Positions 1 to 3,894 of a DNA stretch of 5,193 nt are shown here, one piece after another. This DNA is from GWA1-54-10 sp964349675 (GTDB lineage: Bacteria; Patescibacteriota; Minisyncoccia; Phycocordibacterales; SBAW01). The position numbers and the translations under genes were made by a program. The DNA lies in assembly GCA_964349675.1 (NCBI GenBank), contig CAYGHD010000030.1, positions 1-5,193 on the forward strand, given 5' to 3'. How positions within the stretch are numbered: the first letter of the stretch is position 1; every line of letters begins with the position of its first letter. The notes under the pieces are model-generated. The model made no database searches. It saw only the letters and a list, made by a program, of their open reading frames with translations, and was not told where the DNA came from.

Positions 1-392
1 AGGTAGCAGATGGGTACGCAGCCAACTTTCTTTTTCCCAGCAAGTCAGCTGAGCCTGCAACACCGCAAAAGATTGCCGAGATAGAAAAGCGAAAAGAAGT
101 AGCAGCAGAGGCTGTACGCAAGCAGGAAGAAGTGCTCGATACTAAAGTTGCGTCACTGAGCGGTAAAAAAGTAACTATTGCGGTGCGCGCAACCCCAAAG
201 GGCGGATTGTTTAAAACGGTCGCGGCAAAAGATATCGCAAAAGCGATTTTGGGTGAACATGCGCTCCAGATACCAGAGGAAAGTATTACATTGAGCGAGC
301 CTGTGAAAACAGTGGGGGAGCATCACGTCCAAGTGGTAGCAAAAAACAAAAAAACCACACTCATGGTAGTGGTTGTGGCCTCAGCGATATAG
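1..392 (+). CDS. rplI: Large ribosomal subunit protein bL9, C-terminal part (5' end outside window)
   Basis: This is the C-terminal ~129 residues of bL9, which binds 23S rRNA near the base of the L1 stalk. The reading frame is open from base 3, and the start codon lies upstream of the window. The stretch GYAANFLFPSK followed by AEPAT matches the end of the bL9 N-terminal rRNA-binding domain (family form GYARNFLIPKGLAVPAT). A charged, helical linker follows (KIAEIEKRKEVAAEAVRK), then the C-terminal domain with GGLFKTVAAKDIAKAI and LSEPVKTVGEHHVQV, both typical of the family. The stop is TAG at 390-392. The next gene begins 5 bases later on the same strand, so the two are probably cotranscribed. 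bL9 is reported absent from some CPR lineages, so its presence may narrow the host lineage (established knowledge, not tested here). Identification is firm. Confidence 0.95.
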   Translation, partial: VADGYAANFLFPSKSAEPATPQKIAEIEKRKEVAAEAVRKQEEVLDTKVASLSGKKVTIAVRATPKGGLFKTVAAKDIAKAILGEHALQIPEESITLSEPVKTVGEHHVQVVAKNKKTTLMVVVVASAI

Positions 393-397
393 TTGTA

Positions 398-796
398 ATG
401 AAAAACTTTCAAAAATTGGGAGCAATTTTTATTCTGTCATTTGCTCTAAATTTGGTATGGGAGAATTTGCATTCGTTTTTGTACACCGCATATCAAGGTG
501 GCCCGATAACTGAATATATCTTGCTGCGCGCGACACTTGGAGACGCAGTTATGCTTACCATCCTGGCGGTGCCTTTTGTGTATATAACAGCCCTCACCCA
601 CCGCTTGTGGCTTATGGTGCCCATTGGGGTAGCGCTTGCCGTCTGGATAGAGCTCTACGCGCTTAACGCAGGGCGCTGGAGTTACAACGAACTTATGCCA
701 CTCGTGCCTTTTGTGCAGGTTGGGCTGACCCCCACGGTGCAGTTGGCGTTGTTGGGGTGGGTAACGTATTGGTATGTGCTGAGACGGCAAGTCTGA
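398..796 (+). CDS. Small four-helix integral membrane protein of unknown function
   Basis: This encodes a 132-residue hydrophobic protein that I cannot assign to a named family. Four membrane segments can be drawn at about residues 8-28, 45-65, 69-88 and 110-127. Polar signature motifs lie between or at the edges of helices: WENLHSFLY (21-29) at the end of helix 1 and NAGRWSYNELMPLVP (90-104) between helices 3 and 4. Such Trp/Glu/Arg/Tyr-rich loop motifs in a short polytopic protein suggest a conserved functional site rather than a random hydrophobic ORF. The C-terminus is basic (LRRQV). The ATG is 5 bases after the rplI stop with no visible Shine-Dalgarno, so translation may be coupled to rplI. 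No clear terminator follows before convergent rpmA. Coding status is well supported; the function is unknown. Confidence 0.8.
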   Translation: MKNFQKLGAIFILSFALNLVWENLHSFLYTAYQGGPITEYILLRATLGDAVMLTILAVPFVYITALTHRLWLMVPIGVALAVWIELYALNAGRWSYNELMPLVPFVQVGLTPTVQLALLGWVTYWYVLRRQV

Positions 797-850
797 CTTG
801 TCGGAATTTTTATGCGCGGAGAGTCAGCCTATCCGGTCTGATTTGATGGG

Positions 851-1129
851 CTATTGGGTGACGACGTCTACTGCTGAGCGCATAGTCTTGCGGCCATCGA
901 AGCCGATTTTGCGAACATTGCGGAATGCTACAACGCCGCTTTCGAGTGCAAAAATAGTGTGGTCTTTACCAAGGCCGACGTTGCGGCCGGGGAGCATTTT
1001 GGTGCCGCGCTGACGTACAATAATGTCGCCACGCTGCGCTTTTTCCCCTGCATAGAGCTTAACCCCCAAATACTTTGGGTTTGAATCGTTTAGGTTTTTA
1101 GCTGTTCCGCCTGCCTTTTTTGATGCCAT
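851..1129 (-). CDS. rpmA: Large ribosomal subunit protein bL27
   Basis: This is complete bL27 (92 residues), a 50S protein whose N-terminus reaches towards the peptidyl transferase centre. The start MASKKAGGTAKNLNDSNPK and the core GDIIVRQRGTKMLPG plus NVGLGKDHTIFALESGVV are diagnostic. The N-terminus begins directly at the functional AxKKAGG sequence, without the cleavable extension found in Firmicutes. The C-terminal tail after GVVAF (RNVRKIGFDGRKTMRSAVDVVTQ, residues 70-92) is somewhat longer than in E. coli. rpmA usually follows rplU (bL21), but here it stands alone, facing the upstream membrane-protein gene convergently and overlapping the 5' end of a divergent gene by 7 bases. No Shine-Dalgarno precedes the ATG; a possible promoter lies about 24 bases upstream, inside the divergent gene. 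Identification is firm. Confidence 0.97.
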   Translation of the reverse strand: MASKKAGGTAKNLNDSNPKYLGVKLYAGEKAQRGDIIVRQRGTKMLPGRNVGLGKDHTIFALESGVVAFRNVRKIGFDGRKTMRSAVDVVTQ

Positions 1130-1524
1130 ATACTATAAAGGTGATCCCGGACAATATACCAAACCATCGCCTCTTCCGCAAGTTGCTCTCTGGGGCAGTA
1201 GTGCTGCCGCTTATTGTGGTGCTTGTGGCTTTGGCTGCTTTTGGGTTGGGGAGGCTTTCAGCGCTTGAGGAGCAAAAAGGCACGATAACCATATATGCCC
1301 CAAACGAGGCTGCGCTTGGGCGCGTGCTGGCCAAACCCGCCGGGCCTTTGCCGGAAAAAACGGCAGCAGTAGAGAAGAATTTTGTTGCCTCAGTCAACGG
1401 GACGAAGTACTATGCGGCTACCTGTGCTAGTGCTGCGCGCATCAAACCAGAGAACCAGACGTGGTTTACAACGGCTGCAGATGCTGAAGCGGCCGGGTAT
1501 ACTAAAGCAGCAAATTGCCAATAA
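1123..1524 (+). CDS. Membrane-anchored protein with Ada-like Cys-containing C-terminal domain
   Basis: This encodes a predicted 133-residue protein of unknown function. It has a basic N-terminal segment, one strong transmembrane helix at about residues 21-46 (SGAVVLPLIVVLVALAAFGLGRL), then a linker. The compact C-terminal module (about 90-133) reads VNGTKYYAATCASAARIKPENQ followed by WFTTAADAEAAGYTKAANC. The pattern YY-x3-C-x4-RIK-xxN-xxxF-x6-A-xxAGY-x4-C resembles the Ada-type metal-binding fold, which usually has four Cys; only two (near residues 101 and 132) remain here. Proteins like this recur in Patescibacteria, usually as hypothetical. By the positive-inside rule the tail should lie outside the cytoplasm. 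I chose ATG 1123, which overlaps the rpmA start codon by 7 bases; TTG 1120 or GTG 1141 are alternatives, the latter removing the overlap. No DNA-repair role should be inferred from the similarity. Confidence 0.8.
   Translation: MPYTIKVIPDNIPNHRLFRKLLSGAVVLPLIVVLVALAAFGLGRLSALEEQKGTITIYAPNEAALGRVLAKPAGPLPEKTAAVEKNFVASVNGTKYYAATCASAARIKPENQTWFTTAADAEAAGYTKAANCQ
1153..1181 (-). promoter_or_regulatory. Candidate sigma70-type promoter for rpmA
   Basis: Read on the minus strand, TTGCGG (1181-1176) and TATATT (1158-1153) are separated by exactly 17 bases. Initiation about 7 bases after the -10 would give a leader of roughly 15-20 bases before the rpmA ATG at 1129. The site lies inside the coding sequence of the divergent gene. 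A second -10-like hexamer (TATAGT, 1138-1133) sits only 3 bases before the ATG, which is too close for a leader. The call is a consensus match only. Confidence 0.4.
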
Positions 1525-1530
1525 TATAAT
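1525..1530 (+). promoter_or_regulatory. Consensus -10 (TATAAT) for the exonuclease gene, probably leaderless
   Basis: A perfect TATAAT ends 6 bases before the ATG at 1537, so transcription would begin at or within a base or two of the start codon. No good -35 is visible at 16-18 bases upstream. There is no Shine-Dalgarno between the preceding stop codon (1522-1524) and the ATG. The same geometry recurs ahead of the genes at 3037 and 3876, which supports leaderless initiation. Confidence 0.55.
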
Positions 1531-1536
1531 ACGCCC

Positions 1537-2133
1537 ATGATTGTTTTAGATGTTGAAGCCAGCGGAGTACATTATGAAAAAAACTCAATTGTTAGTATTG
1601 GGGCGCTCGACTTGGACAACCCAACACATCAACTGTATGAAGAGTGTCGCATTTGGGATGGTGCACATATAGAAGATGGGGCGCTTGAGGTAAATGGATT
1701 TACCCGCGAGCAGCTTTTGGATGTAAACAAAAAATCAGAAGCTGATGTAGTGCATGCATTTATCACCTTTGCCGAAGGGGTAGCTGAGCGAACCTTTGCT
1801 GGCCAAAATGTGTCATTTGACCGAGACTTTTTAAAAGCGGCAGCAGCGCGCGCAGGGCATACCAACTGGCCATTTGCACACCGCACGATAGACACGCACA
1901 CACTGTGCTATATGCATATGGTCAAAAGGGGACTCACTCCGCCCACAGACCCGGTTAAAAAGCATTCGGCGCTTAACCTGGATGCGGTGCTTAACTACTG
2001 CGGTATCCCCGACGAGCCAGAGCCGCACAATGCGCTGACGGGTGCCAAGAGTCATGCGGAGGTTATTTCTCGACTGCTTTACGACAAAAAATTACTGCCC
2101 GAGTTTGAGCAGTTTGAGATCCCTTGGTTATAG
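1537..2133 (+). CDS. DnaQ-like (DEDDh superfamily) 3'-5' exonuclease with substituted Exo III Asp
   Basis: A 198-residue protein of the RNase H-fold exonuclease superfamily that includes DnaQ, RNase T and oligoribonuclease; members remove 3' nucleotides using two metal ions. Exo I is LDVEASG (Asp5, Glu7). Exo II is FAGQNVSFDRDFL (Asp95). Exo III should read H-x-A-x-x-D-A, but here is HNALTGAKSHAEV, so His164 and Ala166 are kept while the Asp position is Gly169 (codon GGT; GAT would be Asp). The C-terminal SRLLYDKKLLPEFEQFEIP looks like a lineage-conserved extension. Either Asp is supplied elsewhere, the enzyme is weakened, or this subfamily normally has Gly here; I cannot decide without an alignment. 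The size fits a stand-alone exonuclease with no polymerase attached. ATG 1537 is chosen because a TATAAT ends 6 bases upstream, implying a leaderless mRNA. Substrate (DNA or RNA) is unknown. Confidence 0.88.
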   Translation: MIVLDVEASGVHYEKNSIVSIGALDLDNPTHQLYEECRIWDGAHIEDGALEVNGFTREQLLDVNKKSEADVVHAFITFAEGVAERTFAGQNVSFDRDFLKAAAARAGHTNWPFAHRTIDTHTLCYMHMVKRGLTPPTDPVKKHSALNLDAVLNYCGIPDEPEPHNALTGAKSHAEVISRLLYDKKLLPEFEQFEIPWL

Positions 2134-2139
2134 AGCTAA

Positions 2140-2167
2140 TTGACATTTTGTAAAAAACTGCTATTAT
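2140..2167 (+). promoter_or_regulatory. Strong sigma70-type promoter for the Nudix-like gene
   Basis: TTGACA (2140-2145) and TATTAT (2162-2167) are separated by 16 bases; 11 of 12 consensus positions match. It begins just after the stop of the exonuclease gene. The predicted start site, near 2174, lies downstream of the in-frame GTG at 2168, which rules that codon out as the translation start. The leader contains a short GGCC...GGCC hairpin (about 2180-2192) and an AGGAG. Confidence 0.8.
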
Positions 2168-2221
2168 GTGCCTAGAAGCAGGCCACGGTGGCCGCTCAAA
2201 ACAGGAGTGCGTGTTTTGGCG

Positions 2222-2740
2222 ATGACCTACATTGAGAATGGTTTCAACCCCATCCCCGAACTCCGTCTGCCCGACGACGAATACTCTCGGGCGCTGCAGC
2301 GGTTTGTGCCGCTGTGCACGGACATCGTCTTCGCCGACCGCCGGAGCAGAGCGATTGCTTTGGTAACGCGCCGCCAAATGCCTAGAGTGGGTCTGTGGTG
2401 GTTTGGTGGGGCGATGCTGCCCAACCACACGCTCCAGGCTTCTGCGGCGGCAAACCTCAAGAGGGAGACCACCCTCGACCTTCCGGAGGATCGGTTTGAG
2501 TACGTCGACCTCGTGACGGTGCAATGGAAGGATCGCGCCCAGCATCCTCAGGACATGGGCTGCCACATTGCTTCGGCAGTCTATGTGGTCTACCCGACCT
2601 ATGCTGATTTGAGGCGGGTGGATATCGAGGTCACGCCGGAGTATGAAGGGCCAGAGTTGCGTTGGTACAATCGTCACGGGCTTTTGCGGGACGGCGCCTT
2701 CCCGGGAATCGTCTATATCTACGAGAAGCTCTTTCCGTAA
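2222..2740 (+). CDS. Nudix-fold protein with degenerate Nudix box (GDP-mannose hydrolase-like subfamily)
   Basis: A 172-residue protein. The segment WWFGGAMLPNHTLQ followed by AAANLKRETTLDLPEDRF (about residues 59-92) matches a Nudix subfamily with the form WWxGGRMKPGE...NLKRELGLD. Nudix enzymes hydrolyse nucleoside diphosphates linked to another group; GDP-mannose mannosyl hydrolases have a similarly reduced box. Here the first Glu of the box is His69, the Arg-Glu pair is Ala-Asn, and the Gly near the end is Thr84. Glu82, aligned with the key metal-binding Glu, is kept. Activity is therefore uncertain. The start ATG 2222 is chosen because the promoter excludes GTG 2168; an AGGAG at 2203-2207 is 14 bases away, which would suit TTG 2216 better (two more residues). 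Codons appear richer in C and G at third positions (GAC, CTC, GTC, CGC) than in neighbouring genes, hinting at a different history. It has its own promoter and terminator, so it is monocistronic. Confidence 0.78.
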   Translation: MTYIENGFNPIPELRLPDDEYSRALQRFVPLCTDIVFADRRSRAIALVTRRQMPRVGLWWFGGAMLPNHTLQASAAANLKRETTLDLPEDRFEYVDLVTVQWKDRAQHPQDMGCHIASAVYVVYPTYADLRRVDIEVTPEYEGPELRWYNRHGLLRDGAFPGIVYIYEKLFP

Positions 2741-2754
2741 AACTGAATTTTAAT

Positions 2755-2784
2755 ACCCCAAAAAACAGTGCTGTTTTGCGGGGT
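2755..2784 (+). repeat. Imperfect hairpin immediately before the terminator
   Basis: The arms ACCCCAAAAAACAG (2755-2768) and CTGTTTTGCGGGGT (2771-2784) pair at 12 of 14 positions with a two-by-two internal mismatch and a TG loop. It is not followed by a T-tract. It stands directly upstream of the perfect terminator hairpin, so the 3' end of the Nudix-like mRNA would carry two stacked stem-loops, perhaps protecting it from 3' exonucleases. Confidence 0.6.
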
Positions 2785-2786
2785 AC

Positions 2787-2819
2787 AGCGGGGCTTGCCA
2801 TGGCAAGCCCCGCTTTCTT
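2787..2819 (+). terminator. Intrinsic terminator of the Nudix-like gene
   Basis: 2787-2814 is a perfect 28-base palindrome (arm AGCGGGGCTTGCCA and its complement), giving an 11-12 bp GC-rich stem with a short CATG-centred loop. TTTCTT follows. It lies 47 bases after the stop codon at 2738-2740 with no gene between. Confidence 0.88.
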
Positions 2820-2824
2820 ATATG

Positions 2825-2857
2825 CTTAAAAAGCCCTTTAAATATAGCGTTTTTAAG
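2825..2857. repeat. AT-rich inverted repeat in the 2820-3036 intergenic region
   Basis: CTTAAAAA (2825-2832) and TTTTTAAG (2850-2857) are perfect inverted copies separated by 17 bases. With GC pairs just inside (2833-2834 with 2847-2848) the stem reaches 10 bp with one bulge. Its right end abuts the next inverted repeat at 2857. The function is unknown; it could be an operator or a minor stem-loop. Confidence 0.45.
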
Positions 2858-2922
2858 GTCAAGCGACTATCCACAGTTTGGCATGGGGGAGTCTCATTTC
2901 TTGTCAAGGAAGTCGCTTGACC
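2857..2922. repeat. 12-base inverted repeat with a third partial copy, overlapping a -35
   Basis: GGTCAAGCGACT (2857-2868) and AGTCGCTTGACC (2911-2922) are perfect inverted copies 42 bases apart. A third, degenerate copy TGTCAAGGAAGT lies at 2902-2913, and its GTCAAG can also pair with CTTGAC at 2916-2921. The right arm contains the TTGACC proposed as the -35 of the downstream promoter. This arrangement suits binding sites for a repressor able to bridge two operators, though it could also be an RNA stem if transcribed from upstream. Confidence 0.6.
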
Positions 2923-2946
2923 CCCTCTTCAAAAAGCTGCTATCCT
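2917..2946 (+). promoter_or_regulatory. Candidate promoter upstream of the lytic transglycosylase-like gene
   Basis: TTGACC (2917-2922) and TATCCT (2941-2946) are 18 bases apart, matching 5 of 6 and 4 of 6 consensus positions. The -35 lies inside the right arm of the 12-base inverted repeat. Initiation near 2953 would put the polymerase almost immediately into the terminator-like hairpin at 2955-2979. Confidence 0.5.
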
Positions 2947-2954
2947 ATCTGTAT

Positions 2955-2979
2955 CCCCGGTGTCGAGCCGGGGCTTTTT
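2955..2979 (+). terminator. Leader terminator-like hairpin (possible attenuator) ahead of the transglycosylase-like gene
   Basis: CCCCGG (2955-2960) pairs with CCGGGG (2968-2973) around a seven-base loop; C and then five T (2975-2979) follow, which is the form of an intrinsic terminator. It lies 58 bases before the ATG at 3037 and just after a candidate promoter. GGGC (2971-2974) can instead pair with GCCC (2983-2986), which would break the terminator stem, and TCGTG (2979-2983) can pair with CACGA (2998-3002). An attenuation switch is possible but these alternative stems are short. Confidence 0.5.
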
Positions 2980-3024
2980 CGTGCCCAAACAAACGATCAC
3001 GAGAACCCGTTTAGCTAATAAAAA

Positions 3025-3030
3025 GATACT
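3025..3030 (+). promoter_or_regulatory. -10-like hexamer 6 bases before the transglycosylase-like start
   Basis: GATACT ends 6 bases before ATG 3037, the same spacing as the TATAAT ahead of the exonuclease gene. No clear -35 and no Shine-Dalgarno are visible, so a leaderless transcript that bypasses the upstream hairpin is possible. Confidence 0.35.
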
Positions 3031-3036
3031 ACAAAC

Positions 3037-3453
3037 ATGCCTCTTACTATCGGATTCGCCCTCGCGCTCTCTGCGGCCTTGAGCACCCCGGCTGCGCCGG
3101 AGCCTGCTGCCGTCCCTGCGCAAGCACAGACGGTCCAGGAGTACGTGGCCGAATATTTTGCCGACGCACCCATCATGGTGTCTATCGCAAAGTGTGAATC
3201 ACATTTTCGCCAATATGACCGCAATGGTGCAGTGTATCGCGGTGTTGTAAACAACAAAGACGTTGGGGTGATGCAGGTGAATGAGTACTATCATGCTGAA
3301 GCTGCAAAGAAACTCAACCTTAACCTCTGGACACTTGAAGGCAACACCGCGTATGCCCGCTACTTATATGAAAAAGAGGGCACCACGCCATGGCTGTCAT
3401 CATCGGCTTGCTGGAATAAAAGCAAACATATAGAGCTTGCGCGTGCTCGCTAA
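3037..3453 (+). CDS. Secreted lytic-transglycosylase-like (lysozyme-fold) protein
   Basis: A short 138-residue exported protein resembling the SLT/lysozyme-like domain that cleaves peptidoglycan glycan strands. Residues 4-18 form a hydrophobic signal-like segment, followed by a Pro/Ala-rich stretch ending AQAQT, a plausible signal-peptidase site after residue 30. The core is IMVSIAKCESHFRQYD (46-61), with Glu54 the likely catalytic acid, then KDVGVMQVNEYYH (74-86), matching the GxMQxN motif, AYARYLYE (105-112) and PWLSSSACW (118-126). Cys53 next to the catalytic Glu and Cys125 near the end could form a disulfide. Oddly, the n-region of the signal has no Lys or Arg; an in-frame TAA at 3019-3021 excludes a longer start, so ATG 3037 is the best choice. 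It is preceded by a complex regulatory region and ends at a shared bidirectional terminator. The role is probably wall remodelling. Confidence 0.85.
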   Translation: MPLTIGFALALSAALSTPAAPEPAAVPAQAQTVQEYVAEYFADAPIMVSIAKCESHFRQYDRNGAVYRGVVNNKDVGVMQVNEYYHAEAAKKLNLNLWTLEGNTAYARYLYEKEGTTPWLSSSACWNKSKHIELARAR

Positions 3454-3465
3454 CACTCAATAGCT

Positions 3466-3500
3466 AAAAAACTCCCAAGGGAAAACCTTGGGAGTTTTTT
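3466..3500. terminator. Bidirectional intrinsic terminator between convergent genes
   Basis: AAAAAACTCCCAAGG (3466-3480) and CCTTGGGAGTTTTTT (3486-3500) are perfect 15-base inverted arms around GAAAA. The T run serves the + strand transglycosylase-like gene and the A run reads as T6 for the minus-strand DoxX gene, whose stop codon (3499-3501) lies at its edge. Flanking TAGCTA copies extend the symmetry. Confidence 0.95.
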
Positions 3501-3876
3501 ATTTTTTAGCTAACGGCCCAGACCCAAACGCCATTACGTAGAGTAACCCGCCAACAACCGCCATGTGCTCTAAAAAGAGTTGTGCGCCTATGGGTGATGG
3601 CGACATAAATACAAGGACTGAGGATGTAAGCAAATAGAGTGCAAGCAGCCCTGCCATGATGCGCGGCTTAAAATCAATGACGAGCAAAATCCCGCCCAAA
3701 AGGCTGAGGGTTGCAGCGAATAATGCCATTCCAAAAACTTCGGATGTTGCTGCGTCAGAAAATATATCAAGCAAAGAGGGGAGATGGAGCAGTGCGCGGA
3801 CCCCATCCCACACAAAAAAGCCGCCCAATAAGATGCGGCCAAAAAGGGGAGCATAACTCTCTGCCCAACGGTTCAT
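3499..3876 (-). CDS. DoxX-family integral membrane protein
   Basis: A 125-residue polytopic membrane protein of the DoxX family. Family members are small four-helix proteins, some linked to oxidoreductase or thiosulfate:quinone systems, and most have no known substrate. The start MNRWAESYAPLFGRILLGGFFVWDG is typical (basic and aromatic N-terminus, then helix 1 with GRxLLGGxF). Further helices lie at about 46-66 (GMALFAATLSLLGGILLVI), 72-90 and 98-116. The ending EHMAVVGGLLYVMAFGSGP is the usual DoxX C-terminal signature. The gene converges on the transglycosylase-like gene; its stop codon sits in the shared terminator. TATACT at 3890-3885 lies 8 bases before the ATG and no Shine-Dalgarno is visible, again suggesting a leaderless mRNA. 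The family call is firm; the physiological role is not. Confidence 0.88.
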   Translation of the reverse strand: MNRWAESYAPLFGRILLGGFFVWDGVRALLHLPSLLDIFSDAATSEVFGMALFAATLSLLGGILLVIDFKPRIMAGLLALYLLTSSVLVFMSPSPIGAQLFLEHMAVVGGLLYVMAFGSGPLAKK

Positions 3877-3884
3877 ATATGTAT

Positions 3885-3890
3885 AGTATA
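3885..3890 (-). promoter_or_regulatory. -10-like TATACT for the DoxX gene
   Basis: On the minus strand TATACT ends 8 bases before the ATG at 3876, so the transcript would start within about two bases of the start codon. No convincing -35 is visible. The opposite strand of the same AT-rich patch reads TATAGT (3882-3887), a possible -10 for the structured element that follows on the + strand. Confidence 0.45.
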
Positions 3891-3894
3891 CCTC

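Noticed and set aside
793..826. CTGAC...GTCAG inverted repeat between the membrane-protein gene and rpmA
   Set aside because: The stem is only 5 bp with a long loop and lacks a T-tract on either strand, so it is not called a terminator.
798..1013. A + strand frame opposite rpmA
   Set aside because: Fully explained as the antisense of the conserved bL27 coding sequence.
2168..2221. GTG 2168 as the start of the Nudix-like protein
   Set aside because: It lies directly after the -10 hexamer, upstream of the expected transcription start, and the extra 18 residues (Arg/Pro-rich) do not resemble family N-termini.
2063..2677. A 204-residue open frame on the minus strand, longer than the Nudix-like gene opposite
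   Set aside because: It runs antisense across the end of the exonuclease gene and most of the Nudix-like gene, shows no family motif, is rich in Arg, His and Pro, and has no promoter or terminator on that strand. The + strand has a near-consensus promoter, a Nudix signature and a terminator.
2867..2875. CTATCCACA resembling a DnaA box
   Set aside because: Only one near-match, without a cluster of boxes, an AT-rich unwinding region or dnaA/dnaN nearby, so a replication origin is not supported.
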